Both the position numbers and the translations under genes were made by a program. Source: Phocoena phocoena (Eukaryota; Chordata; Mammalia; Artiodactyla; Phocoenidae). Taken from it: a DNA stretch of 64,000 nucleotides. A model generated the notes under the pieces. That model searched no databases. It saw only the letters and a program-made list of their open reading frames with translations, and was not told the origin of the DNA. This document shows positions 1 through 11,690 of the stretch, one piece after another (position 1 is the first letter of the stretch; each line of letters begins with the position of its first letter). The stretch lies in the NCBI RefSeq assembly GCF_963924675.1, contig NC_089231.1, forward strand, positions 71,485,191 through 71,549,190, in the 5' to 3' direction.

Positions 1-285
1 CACGATGCTTCTCACTTCTGAATCTAGCTCCTCAGAGACTCTCCCTCCCAACCACCCAACACAAAGGAGCTGCCAGACCCTCTCTATCTTAGCACCCTTT
101 CCTTCACACATTCTGTTATACGACCTGGTATTTTCCTGATCGTTTCTTTAATGTGATCTCTCTAACCAAGGCAGGTGAGAGCGGAAACCTTGGATGCCTT
201 AATATCTGCTATTGTCCCTGTGCCTAGCACACTGGAGGCTCTCAGTGTTTGCTGAATGAATGGGTGAATGAATGAATGAAGTGAA
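1..285 (+). repeat. L2 3' end
   Basis: tccctgtgcctagcacactg and tgaatgaatgaatgaa tail typical of L2. Confidence 0.6.
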
Positions 286-334
286 GAAGAGAAAGAAGGG
301 GCGAGGAGGGGAGGAGAAGTGGCGGGGGGTGCAT

Positions 335-361
335 ATAAGAGGGAGGGGAGGGGAGGGGAGA
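335..361 (+). repeat. G-rich (GGGGA)n tract
   Basis: Four runs of three to four G separated by single A: gggaggggaggggaggggag. Predicted to favour a G-quadruplex on the plus strand. Confidence 0.85.
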
Positions 362-399
362 AACACTATAACATTTGTACTGCAGTCCCATCCTCTCCT

Positions 400-675
400 C
401 CCCTCTCCTCCTTGGTTAATTCCTACCCACCCTTAAAGACTTCACACTGATGCCCCCACCTCCAGGAAGCCTTCCCTGCTACCCTTCCCACTCAGCTCAG
501 TGCCTCCTCTGGGCTCCCCAACCCCTGAGCTTCCCCATCACAGCGCTCTCTTAACCATAAATAGAAGGGCTAATTTCCACACCCCTCTGCCCACTGGCTG
601 CAGATACTGGAAGGTCAGCGCTGTTTCAATTCCCTTCTGTATCTCCAGGGCCCATCCTGAGGCCTGGTGCAGAGC
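400..675 (+). repeat. L2 fragment
   Basis: cacctccaggaagccttccc ... gtatctccagggcccatcct reads as L2 3' sequence. Confidence 0.6.
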
Positions 676-1000
676 TAATGTTTATCAAGACCTAACCACA
701 TGCCAGGCCCAGGCCGAGCACTTTGAATCAGATAATTCACAGACTCTTCAGCATCACCCTGTAAGGAAGGGGACCATCTTATACCCATTTTACAGACAAG
801 AGAAGTAAGGCTGAGAGAAGGCAAGCTACTTGGCCAAGGTCACACAGCAAGGACCCTGGGCGACCATTATACCACACTGTCCTCCAGCACCGACTATGTG
901 CTACACTTTAGGCACTTTACATAAATCTCATTCAGTTCTCATCAGCCCTTAAAGGTGACATCAAATCTCAGATGAAGGAACCAAGGCCAGGGACATATAG
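676..1000 (-). repeat. two MIR fragments, antisense
   Basis: tacccattttacagacaaga and ccaaggtcacacagcaagga (first copy), then gactatgtgctacactttag ... cagatgaaggaaccaagg (second copy). Confidence 0.7.
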
Positions 1001-1382
1001 GGTCCTCATAACCAGCTCAAACTCACTCAAGACAATCGGGCACCAGGAAACTAATCAAAGAATTGGCACAGAAAAATACAGCCATGAACAGCATTCTTCT
1101 TTCCTGGCCAAGCCTTGAAAATGCTGGCTACTAACTTCCCACCCTCTCTTGCAGCAATAGCATGGGGATGGGACCAAATCCTGGCCAATGAGATTTTGGG
1201 GGGAAGTCTGCTGGGTACACTCAGGGAGAAGTCTTCCTCCCAATACACCCCCCCTTCCTTAGCTGGATATTGTCAAGTCTCCCAGGAATGGCTGGAACTG
1301 TGGCAGTCATTTTGGGACCACGAGGGGAAAAGATGCTGAAGACAGCATAGAAAAATGGAAAGAATCTGGGTTGATCCACTAA

Positions 1383-1555
1383 TCCAGGATGTGGCAAACT
1401 GTTTTAAACGGCCAGATAGTAAATATTTTAGGTATTGCCAGCCACGTGTGGTCTCTGTCACATATTTTTGGTTTGGGGGATTTTTTAAAAATAATCTTTG
1501 AAAGATGTAAAACTCATTCTTAGCTCACAGGCCACAGTGTGATGAACCCTGCACT
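1383..1555 (+). mobile_element. hAT-like MER fossil
   Basis: ggccagatagtaaatatttt followed by tctctgtcacatattttt and ccacaggccacagtg-like text matches a common nonautonomous hAT relic. Subfamily not assigned. Confidence 0.55.
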
Positions 1556-1659
1556 ACATCCCCTCTACCATCAGGTGAATTATGTGAAGTAATACGCATC
1601 CTTATGGTTTGACCCGTCTTTATTGGGGGGGCGTTCTTTTGCTCCTTTCAGCATCTTCA

Positions 1660-2175
1660 CTGATACAATAACAGCGGTGTACCAAGTGCTGGTGAGGATG
1701 CAGGGCAACGGAAACTCTCAGGGGATGAGATGCAAATGGTGCAGCCACACTGGAAAACAGTTTAACATGCACCTACCACATGATCCAGCCACTCCACTCC
1801 TAGGTGTTTACCCGAGAGAAATGAAATCACGTGTCCACGCAGAGACTTGACCAAGAATGTTCAGAGCAGCTTTACTCACGTGAGCCAAAAAGTGGAATCA
1901 ACCCAAATGTCTGTCAACAGACGAATGGATGCACACACCGGTACATCCATGCAGTGGAACAGTCCTGAGTGATAAAAAGGAATGAGCCGGGCTTCCCTGG
2001 TGGCACAGTAGTTGAGAGTCCGCCTGCCGATGCAGGGGACACGGGTTCGTGCCCCGGTCTGGGAGGATCCCACATGCCGTGGAGCGGCTGGGCCCGTGAG
2101 CCATGGCCGCTGAGCCTGCGTGTCTGGAGCATGTACTCCGCAATGGGAGAGGCCACAGCAGTGAGAGGCCCGCGT

Positions 2176-2222
<47 letters not shown>

Positions 2223-2575
2223 AATGAGCCGCTGATACGCACTACGCCACGGATGAATCTCAGATAATTATGCAGGGTGAGAGGAACCAGATGAAGAGGA
2301 GCATGTGGTGTCCGATTCCATTTACATAAAAGTCTAGAAAATGCCCACTAATCTATAGTGATAGAGAGATCAGCGGTTGCATGAGGGCAGGGAGGGAGGG
2401 AGGGATCACACAGGCGCACGAGGAAATTCTTAGGGGTGAAGGACGTGTTCATTATTTTCATCGTAATGGTGGTTCCTCGGGAATACACATATGTCAAAAC
2501 TCATCAAATTACACACTTTAAATACGTATGTTGTATTGTACGTCAATTATATCTCAACAAAGCTGTCACACATAC
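1660..2575 (+). mobile_element. L1 (L1M-type) 3' end, split by a SINE
   Basis: Contains familiar L1 3'-region phrases such as ctggaaaacagtttaacatg, gattccatttacataaa and a terminal caattatatctcaac. Interrupted by the SINE at 1990-2215. Noncoding and decayed. Confidence 0.8.
1990..2215 (+). mobile_element. CHR-type SINE (cetacean), young copy
   Basis: tRNA-derived head ggcttccctggtggcacag, body through agaggcccgcgtacagc, then an uninterrupted A-tract (2181-2220). Flanked by a perfect 16-bp TSD (1974-1989 and 2216-2231). Inserted into an older L1 3' end. Confidence 0.93.
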
Positions 2576-3635
2576 AAAATAACAGTGGTGGCTCTTAGAG
2601 TAAGTGGAGCCCTGAGGGTAAGGGACAGGGGGTGGGTGAGTCTTGGCCGAATGGGACCAGCAGAAAAGAGGGGAAGAGGGAAGGTGGGAGCCTGAGAAGC
2701 CAGAGGCCCCACCAGACCTCATGCGTCTTGGGTGAAGGTGATGTTCAGCTCTGCCTGCTCTATAATACAGCCGAGGACAAGAAACCAGGTCTCTGACATG
2801 TTCCTGACTTGGCAAACAAGGCCCCAGAGGCAGCTCTTGGGGACAGCTCGGGGACAAGTGGCCTTAATTCATCCAGCCTCAAGGACCCTGTGGGCTGTGG
2901 GCTGAGCACCCACGGCTCTTCTGGGACTTCCCAGGTGCCAGAGCTGGTGTCTGGGGTGCCAGGTCTCTTCCCATCTAATGAGACCCAGGGCACACACCAG
3001 ATGGAATTCCCTAGAAGCCCTAGACTTTGTATTTTCACTCATCCCAGAAAGAACAGGAAGAATTCCCATCTCGGCTCTCCAGCCACCATCTGCAGCAGGC
3101 CGGGAACAGGTCTGGCGCTGCAGCTTCAGAGCCTCCTCTCGCATCGGACTGGATCCCAGGGACAGGCTAGTTGCCAGCAGGCTGGCAGAAACCCGGCCTT
3201 CCTCCCTCAGGCCCTGCATCCTCCGAGGGCAGGGGGGGAAGAGGGCGGGGTTTCAGGCCAGACCCCAGTGCCTCTCCATTCTTACCAGACATGTTATTTC
3301 AGATTTGAATAATAAATATGCTAACTACCTTCTCTTCCCCTGCCAAGCGTTCTCATTTCAAAATGGACTTAATGAGATCCCTTGGCAGAAGGACTTCTGG
3401 AAGCAACGAAAATGCTGTGCAGCCTCGAGATGCCAGCAGCAGGTGGCACTTACTGGAGACCCAGTGAACAGAAACAGGCCAGGACGGGGTGGCCATCACT
3501 CACGCACCTCCTGTAGGCTGAGCACGGCGTTCGGTGCAGGGCAGGTGCCACCGTATCTTTTAGGTCACTGATGCTCTGCCAACAGCCCAATGTGGTCTTG
3601 TCTCCACTTGAGAGATGAGAAACCTGAGCCTTAGA

Positions 3636-3812
3636 CCTGGTTCCCAGGTTGTACAGCATCAAAACCTGGCCTGTCTGCCAAAGAGCTGTGTGACTTTGGG
3701 CAAGCTGCTGCACCTCTCTGAGCCTCTGTTTCCTCGTCCATCTGTAAATGGGGATAATAATAGTGACCTCTGTGGAGGGATCACTTAGCATGTAGGAAGT
3801 GCTCAGTAAACG
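3636..3812 (+). repeat. MIR
   Basis: gagctgtgtgactttgggca, cctctgtttcctcgtcca, ggggataataatagtgacct and aagtgctcagtaaacg in order. Confidence 0.85.
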
Positions 3813-3959
3813 TTCGTGCTCAGCAACCTGCTGGGGGACGAATGGCTGGATTGGAACCGAGGAGCCTGCCTCCGAAGCTCAATCAGTTCTCTCTTTCCAC
3901 CAATGGGTAAGTCCCTCTCCCTTCACGGAAACAAATCAAAGCAATCAGAGGAGAGTGAG

Positions 3960-4990
3960 CCCATCCTCTCTGGCCCCCGCATCTGGGAGCCAGCCTTGCC
4001 TCCCTCCAGCTACCAGGCCAGCCCCTCCTCTTACCCCGCTCACCAACTCCAGGGCATCACCCCCGCAGCTGACCACCTCTCTGTCCCCTGCAGCACCCGA
4101 GTCTCCCCCTCCGCTGGACCAGGCCCATCAGGAAAGCCTCGACATCACTCATCTTCAAAAGTCAAAGGGAAACCTCCTTCAATCCCACCTCCCTCACTGC
4201 TTGGAAATCTAATGGCGACTCAAATGTGCCTCAAAGACACCAGGAGGAAACTCTTGATGCCTGGCCCCAAATCTGGTTTCTCCACACAAGTTCCTCCACT
4301 CACCTCGCTGTCCTGGCCTGAAAACTGGAAACCTTCCACGGTCCCTTTCCTCCCCTCCCTCTTCCCTCCCCAAACTACAGCCAGAACCAGATCATTTCTC
4401 CATCCCCATCCCCACCCTGACCCCGACATCCCTCCTCAGCACCAGATCCCAGCCCCCTTCTCCAACCTATCCCATCAGCCGCCACCAAAAGCATGCCCTC
4501 AGCTCTGCACTAAGACCAGAGCAAACTCCAAACGCTCTGCCCTGGCCCTCCAGGCCCCCACCTGCCTCCCCCTACCCCCCTGCTCAATACCAGGCCGGCC
4601 ATATTGACCCCACTATTGGCCTCAACCCCTCCAAGCTGGTTCTGGCCTCAGGGCCTTTGCATGTGCTGTTCCCACCGCCTGAAACACTCTTCCCCCAGAA
4701 GTGGTGCGCTCCTTCTTTCAGATCTCTGCTCAAAAGCCACATCCCTTTAGGGGCCTTTACAGCCACACCTCCATTCAGCCTCTATCTGCCACATCATCCT
4801 GTTCTATTGTCTTCATACATTTATCAGTATTTACTTTTCGTATATATTATCTGTCTCTCCCACTGGAACATACACTCTGCTGGGGCAGGGATGCTCACTG
4901 CCTAGACCAGTGTCTGACACAGAGAAGGGGTTCAATAAATAGTTGTTGAGAGAATAAACAAGTGAATAAATGAACGAACAAATAAACATT
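3960..4990 (+). repeat. L2, long 3' portion
   Basis: gcctcagggcctttgcatgt, cagatctctgctcaaaagcc, acactctgctggggcaggga and ggggttcaataaatagttgt mark about 1 kb of L2. The 263-codon open frame here is not a gene. Confidence 0.8.
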
Positions 4991-5624
4991 GAATGGACAC
5001 ACATATACACCATCCAAAACTCTACGGGGCTCAGTGTGCTCATCTCTGAAGTGGAGGTGGTAGTTCCAGCACCCGCACGATGGTGAAGAAGATAAGCCCC
5101 AAAGGACGGGGCCCAGGAGAGGCTCAAAAAAATACTTGCTGGTTAAAGCACTTCAGCCAGCGGACACCCAGAAGCAAGACTCTCCTCTGAAAGCCTCAGT
5201 GCATCAAATGCACTTAAAAGCCAAAATTCTGTAACTGAGATATAGTGGTTGAAGGTCTAGTGGAGACCGTATGTAAGAACACTATTCGCTGTGTTATTCG
5301 GTAGCCATGGCGACTGAAATCTTCAAGTACAGTTCCATCTCGCTTTAACTTTTTATGCAGAAATTTCCAAAAGGAAATGTTCAGATTCCTTTCTCTGGTG
5401 ACATTCTACAGAATAGACATCCTCGTTTGGCTCCCAGAGGAAAAAAATGCAAAATGTCAGATTCCTACGAGATAAACTGGTTTGCAAAGAAAGATGTTTC
5501 ATTTCTTTAAAAAATGCGAGTCTATTTCTGAGAAAAGGAACCAGATCATCATCATCATAAATACTATTATAAGCAAATAAAAGTTTTGCTTGGAATGGAA
5601 TGGACCAGAAGTTCACTAGCTCAC

Positions 5625-5765
5625 TTGGTCATTCAACAAACATTCACTGCATGCCTGCTGTGTGCCAGGCCCTGTGCTGGACTGTGGGGACACAGCAGGG
5701 GATGAGACAGATGAAGATCCCTGCCCTCATGGAGGCTGTGTTCCAACAGGATAGACATCCAATGA
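5625..5765 (-). repeat. L2 3' end, antisense
   Basis: tcattcaacaaacattcact, tgctgtgtgccaggccctgt and agatccctgccctcatggag. Confidence 0.75.
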
Positions 5766-5851
5766 AAGAGCATTCCTGGCAAGGAATTCCTAGCAAGGAA
5801 GAGCAGGGAGCAACATGGTATATGTGGAAGGACTGACCTATGGGATCATGT

Positions 5852-5945
5852 AGATCCGTCATTCATTAGCTGTGTGACCCTGGGCAAGTCACTGCACCTC
5901 TCTGAGCCTGTGATAAAACTGTGATAACAATATTGTTTGATGATG
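5852..5945 (+). repeat. MIR fragment
   Basis: ttagctgtgtgaccctgggc and gtcactgcacctctctgagc. Confidence 0.75.
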
Positions 5946-6249
5946 TGCCATGTGAACCCAAGGAGAAGACAGAAAAAGTGCTTTGCGTGGTGTCAGACCC
6001 CTCATAAGGAGCCACCTACACCCCCAGATACTCAGAGCTGGAGTGAAACTCGGCAGGTGATGTGGCATCTGAACATCAGGCTGGGACCCAGACCACATTT
6101 GTGATGGAGGCAGGCCACCCTGCTCTCAGCTCCAGCTCCTGTATGTCCTCATGCTGTCCTTCATACCTGAACACCTCCCCTTCCCCCTCACTCCCACTCC
6201 TGCCAGCCCCAGCCCACCTGGAAAACCCTATTCAACCTTCAAATGACCT

Positions 6250-6790
6250 GGCAAGTCCATGGCTAGGCATTTCCCCTGCAGACAGATGCAACACACAAGG
6301 GCACCAAGACGTTTGCACAAGGATGTTCGCTGCAGTGTTGTTTACGGTGCACAAAACTGGAAATGACCTAAATATCCATCGGGAGGGGACTGGTTCAATA
6401 AATACAATGAGAGGAAAAATATAAAGCCATCAGAATGACTGAGATAGACCTACTGTGCTAAGAGGGAAAGGTCTCATCATTATGAAAAAAAGAAAAATCA
6501 GGGCATAGAACACTATGTATAGCAAGGTCTGACTGGTGTTAAAAATATGTGTATATACACAGGAAATACAGATACATGCACAGAGAGTCTTATGTACGCA
6601 GAGAATATTTCTGCAAGGAGATGCATGAAACTGTCACCAATTTCTAGCGGAGTGGGACTGCAGGTTGGCGGTAGCAGGGAGACACATTTTTCTGTAGAAC
6701 GCTATGCTATTTTGCACTATTGGAAATGTTCACTGTGTCTTCGTATTACTTTCTCAAATCAAGGAAAAATAAACTATTTTGAATGTTTGG
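6250..6790 (+). mobile_element. old L1M 3' fragment
   Basis: Diverged L1 3' sequence: aactggaaatgacctaaata, ggactggttcaataaat, later ttttgcactattggaaatgt. No open frame. Confidence 0.65.
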
Positions 6791-7611
6791 ACATCCATCA
6801 CCTGTGTTAAATTTCCTCCCCCTAAAAATGGGCCTAACCTTCCCACCAATGTGTGGAGACATCACAGGTACAGCACCATTACCCATGTATCCATTTATGT
6901 GGGTGTCACCCCTCCCTGGAGGCACAGAATGTGGGGTCCACACCTGTGCACCCACTGAGAGCCTGGCCTCTCGCGCTCAACCAGTACGTGCTGGAGGAAC
7001 AAACGGCATCATTACACCCATATACCCACTTCCATCTTCTTCAGAGCTCTTCATTTTTACCAAGTTACTACTTAGTAGGCATCGACGCCTCCATGCCAGC
7101 CAATCTACACCCAGCATCTCACTGCACTGGGTCCATAACTCTCCAGGCTGCCTGACAGCAGTAGATGCTGTTGGTGTCCCTCCCAGGCCCCTGGTACTGG
7201 CTGGGGCCCCCTTCCCCCAGGTTCTGTGGTGCTGGCTGCCACCGCTCACTGCCTTAGCTTCTCCAACAGCTGACCTCAGCTGGTGGAGGAAGAGCCACCC
7301 TGCTTCTAAGGCAGGGACTGACTTTGTGGTGCTGTCGCCCCTCCAGAACTCCTCCAGGGATCAGGCCGACTCTAGTTCTCCGTCACTAAATCGTGGACAC
7401 ATGAATCCCCGTCTCAAGCTCTGTTTCTAGGGAACCTAGCCTGAGCCACTGCCTCTCAGAATCAAGCAGGGCAGACAGTTTTTTAAACACAGTGCTGGGA
7501 ACCTACTGACATCATAACTCCGGGAGTGGGCAGCCTCAGCACGGGGAGTTTGAAAGAGGAACAGACATGTGGCCAAGATGGGAAAACAGGAGGGGCGGGG
7601 TGTGGGTGGAT

Positions 7612-7722
7612 ATTTATAAAGCCCATTTCACAGATGAGAAAACTGAGGGTCAAGTTTAAAGCCACAGAGGTAGATCTGAACCCTGCTCTCTCAGACCCCA
7701 AAGCCTTGACTCTCTGTTCTGT
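7612..7722 (-). repeat. MIR fragment, antisense
   Basis: cccatttcacagatgagaaa, then gatctgaaccctgctctctc. Confidence 0.7.
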
Positions 7723-8159
7723 TCCTGCTGCTCAGATGGGAGGGGGTTAACAGGCCAGAATAAGAACAAGGTGATTTTAGGGGCTGGCTCCAAGTGGAAT
7801 ATTCTCCCAGGCTTCATTTGCCTTGTGCAAAAACTCAGCAGGCCCTAAAATAGAAGTGCTAATGTGGTCAGGAAGTGGGGTCCCTGGGGGGTACTCTTCC
7901 TCGGCCAGCCGGCGCTGGGGCCCAGTGTGGCGCCTGGGTCCCACCGAGGGCAGTCCGGCATGAAGGAAATATGGGAAGCAGCTCTTGGGCAGGCCTTCGG
8001 GGACTTCCTGTCCACCTGTGCAGACGGGAACAACAGGAAGTCCCGGCTGTGGGGCCCGGCGGGCAGGGTGCGGGCCAGTTGAGACGGACAAGGTGCCCCC
8101 AGTCGGCCTTCCCCTTTCAGTCCATTCTCAGGGATGGACGGACACTCCCACAAAGGTCG

Positions 8160-8960
8160 GGGCAGCGCGGAAGCATTTGCTAAGCACCTGCTGTATGTCT
8201 GACCTGGTATTAGGACCTGAGGAAAGAAAGGAACAAGACACAGGCCCTACGCTCCAAAAGTCTCACTTACGTACTCACTCGCTCATTCATCCATGCGTTC
8301 AGTTCAACAGACATTTATTGAGCACCTACTGTGTGCCAAGCCCCATTCTAGGAAGTGGGGAAACAAATAAGACATGTCCCTACCCTCAAGAAGTTTCTCT
8401 TTTCATTCATTCACTCATTCATTCATTCAACATTGAATGAGCACCTACTGTATACAAGACTCTGTGCTGAGAACTGGAGAGACAGAGATGAACAAGGCAA
8501 GGTCCCTGATAATGAGAAGTTTCACTTAGTCATCCTTTTCATTCCCTCTTTCTTTCATTCAGCTCCATAGGCACTGCTGAGCACCTGCTGTGTGCCCGGC
8601 TGTGGATACAGATGTGAAATAGACACATCCCCTCCTGGTGGAGAGTTCACTGGAGTCAATCATTCATTCATTCACCGAGGGAATGAATGGGCATCCAGCA
8701 CTGCGTTACGTGACAAGGATACAAATGTAAGGCCCAGTCGCTGCTCCCTGTCTCATCCACCCATTCCTTCTTTCCTTCATTTGGTACAATGAACATTTAT
8801 TGAGTGCCTACTGCGTGCCAGGGATGCAGAGGTGCACAGGAGAGAACCTCCGCCCTTGAAGAGCCAGCCGTTCTTCCTTCCTCCATCATTTACATGTTCA
8901 GTTCACCAAACATATATTAGGCACCTATTGTACATCAGACCCTTGGGAGGCAGATGAGTG
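8160..8960 (-). repeat. decayed tandem array of L2-3'-like units
   Basis: The phrase gagcacctactgtgtgccag recurs in degenerate form at about 8181, 8320, 8439, 8579, 8689, 8802 and 8919. Spacings are 139, 119, 140, 110, 113 and 117 bp. Each unit repeats the order 'cattcattca - acatttattg - gagcacctactg - agatgaacaagg'. The unit resembles the antisense L2 3' end, but this many head-to-tail copies is not a normal L2 insertion. Noncoding. Confidence 0.75.
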
Positions 8961-9439
8961 AGCCCCAGACTTGGCCGTGGAGGAAGAGCAAAGCCGGCAC
9001 ACACAGGAGGCCGAGTGATGCCTCGGTTCCTCAGGCAGGACTGCGAGGCCCCACCCCCTGTTTCCTCAGAAGCCTGGGGAGAGGAGGCAGCGCGGAAGTT
9101 TGCGATGTCCCTTCCCTTCCCACGAGCTGCAGGGTGGAGAAGGGGTGATGGGGGAGGGAGAGAGAAACTGCTCGAAATAAACACTAAAGGGAAGAATTGG
9201 TGAGTGAGGAGATGAATCAGACAGCTAAGTGAGAATTTTCAAGAACTCGAGGAATATTCTAAGTTTAGAGGAGGAAGGGGAAAAAAAACAAACCGGCCCA
9301 CAACTTCCCACAGTGACATGTTCAACACCAAACAAATGGCAGCCCTGTCGATCTCCCTGGGTTCCTCCGTCTGCTCAGGTTGAAAGGTTGACGGGAAAAC
9401 ATCAGGCTCCGAAACCCCTGCCCCCTGGGGCTGTGGGGA

Positions 9440-9515
9440 GGCTTAGGTAGGTTCATCCATGGGAAGCCCTTGGCACAGTGCCTGGCACATAGTAAGTGCT
9501 CAATAAACATCACCT
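9440..9515 (+). repeat. MIR/L2 3' terminus
   Basis: cagtgcctggcacatagtaa followed by gtgctcaataaacat. Confidence 0.75.
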
Positions 9516-9524
9516 AGTAATTTT

Positions 9525-10000
9525 ACTTTCATTTCTGGCTGTGGCAGCTTTGAAACATGGCTGCACATTCCTTGACTTTCCTTCCACTGAGAGGTGGGGA
9601 TCCATGTCCTCTCCTCCTGAATCTTGGGGGGCTTGTGACTGCTTTGCTCAACAGAGAGCAGCAGAAGTGACGCTACGTGAATTCTGAGGCTGCGTCCATC
9701 ATAAAGGGTGATGGAGGTCTGCCCTCCTGGCCACAACACTTGCTCTGGGAGCCCTGAGCCTCCATGTTGTGAGGAAGCCCAAGCTACGACAGGTGCCTGG
9801 ACAACAGTCCCAGAAAGTCCGGCCTCCAAGTCATCACAGGCACCAGATAGGTGGGTGAAGAGGCCTCTGGATGATTCCAGCCCCCAGCTGTTTGGGGATC
9901 CCAGCTGACACCCCAAATATCACAGAGCTGCTATCCCCACGGAGCCTTACCCGATTTCCTGACCCACCGAATGTTATGAGCAGAGTAAATAGTGGTTGGC
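9525..10000 (+). mobile_element. MLT1-type MaLR solo LTR
   Basis: Phrases ttccttgactttccttccac, tgtgactgctttgctcaaca, gcagcagaagtgacgctacg and cacagagctgctatcccc fit a degraded MLT1 LTR. No internal region is found. Confidence 0.7.
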
Positions 10001-10704
10001 TTACACCCCGATGTTTTGAAGTGGTTCCATGTAAAAACTGCTACCTGTCTCTCTGAGTTCCTGCCCTTTATGATGTGCACAATCAGGGAGGCTCCACCAA
10101 CCCGGAAAAGCATGGAACAACTTTATAAACTGTAAACTTCTGTGCACACAGGAGCCCCTGGCATCATCGCTCAGGACACAGGAGTGCTCTGCCGTCTTCT
10201 GGATCCCACCTAACTTCGCAACCCCGTAGCCAAGGCCGCCCCCTCCCCGCACCGTGTTTAGCCTGGAGACTCCACAGGGTACTGGTGCTGACCTGAACTC
10301 ACATGGCAGGTTGCTGCTTTGTTCCCAAGCTGGGACTTAGGGTCATCCCTCTGGGAGGAACGGCTGGAGGACAAAGGCTGCTTTCACTGGGCCCCAGGCT
10401 GCTCTCGGCAAACATGGGTGGCTGGGGGCAGAGCGGGGAGCAGGCAGCCCCCGGCACGCCCCTCCTGGGAAGGTGGCCAACAGGCCAGCGAGGGCCCAGG
10501 CAAGCTGGGGCAGCACTGGGGTCTGGCAGGGGCCTTCGCTCCCCCTCTGAGTCTTTTCCAATTACACCTAAAACAAGGACAGGGCAGAGTACAGAAAGGC
10601 AATGAGGAAATATTGGGTACATTCAATAGAATGTGAGAGGTTAAAAAAAGAAAAAGGCCTCCCTGGGATTCAAGTCAAATTATAAACATATACTAGCATA
10701 GTGC

Positions 10705-10907
10705 AGGCTCCAAGGCAAGACAGCATGGGATCAAATCCCAGCTCCTCTGCCAACCAGCTGTGTGATCTTCTGCAGGTGACATAACCTCTCTGAGCCTCGG
10801 TTTCATCATCTGTAAAATGGGGATGATATTAGTGTTTCTCTTCCAGGACTGTTGTAAGGGATAAAACGAAGTAATATGAAGTGCTTTGCCTAGTGCCTGG
10901 CTGCTAT
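10705..10907 (+). repeat. MIR, near full length
   Basis: gggatcaaatcccagctcct, aacctctctgagcctcggtt, atctgtaaaatggggatgat, gtgctttgcctagtgcctgg. Confidence 0.88.
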
Positions 10908-11275
10908 AGACTGAATAGTGTTTCCCCAAAATTTATAGGTTGAAGCCCTAATCCCAGTACCTCAGAACGAGACTGGGCTTGGAAATGGGGCCTTTAGAGA
11001 GATAATTAAGTAAAAATGAGACTGGTGCCCTTATAGGGAGGAAATTTGGACACACAGACACCTGGGGTGCACAGAGGCAAGGCCATGTGAGGACAAACCA
11101 GGAGGCAGCCCTCTGCAGCCAAGAAGAGAGGCCTCAGGAGAAACCAAACCTGCCGACACCTTGATCTCGGACAGCTAGCTAGCCTCCAGAACTGTGGGAA
11201 AATAAATTTCTGTTGTTTAAGCCACCCAGACTGTGGTATTTTGATAGGGTAGCCCTAGCAAATACATACACTGAC
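10908..11275 (+). mobile_element. MaLR-class LTR
   Basis: tgctatagactgaatagtgt, gccatgtgaggacaaaccag, ctgccgacaccttgatctcg and ataaatttctgttgtttaag are hallmark LTR phrases. Ends near tagccctagcaaatacat. Subfamily (MST-like or related) not certain. Confidence 0.7.
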
Positions 11276-11484
11276 ACAATGGAAGAGGTACATGAAGATC
11301 TCCTATTACTATATTATCGTATTTATACTGTAACTGTGAAATAATATGATGTTAACATGAATGTGCTTATATTTTATTAATACAAGTAGGCTTAATGCAA
11401 AATATTAATATGACATTAAACAGAATACCTTTGCAAACAGCTGTCCCTTCCTACCTCAGAATTTCTACATAAAGCACTATGTTT

Positions 11485-11690
11485 TCCTTGATGAGAACCT
11501 ACTGTATGGCACAGGCAACTCTACTCAGTGCTCTGTGGTGACTTAAATGGGAAGGCAATCCCAAAACAAGGAAGTATACGTACACATACAGATGATTCAC
11601 TTTGCTGTACAGCAGAAACTAACACAACGTTGTAAAGCAACTATACTCCAATAAAAATTAAAAAACAAAACAAAACAAAAAAACCCAAAC
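11485..11690 (+). mobile_element. cetartiodactyl L1 3' end
   Basis: Phrases gattcactttgctgtacagc, actaacacaacgttgtaaag and ctatactccaataaaaatta followed by an A-rich tail match the L1 3' end common in cetartiodactyls. Confidence 0.75.

Noticed and set aside
1898..2242. Open frames of about 60-115 codons with poly-Phe or poly-Lys runs at CHR SINEs (also near 31.4, 33.5 and 41.7 kb)
   Set aside because: They are translations of SINE bodies and their A-tails. The same peptide recurs at each SINE.
3816..4607. 263-codon plus-strand open frame
   Set aside because: Lies within an L2 3' region. Pro/Ser-rich translation of pyrimidine-rich repeat, no domain.
8160..8960. CRISPR-like or satellite array
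   Set aside because: Repeats are long, degenerate and without constant-length spacers. This is a eukaryotic intron with L2-like units, so it is reported as a tandem repeat only.
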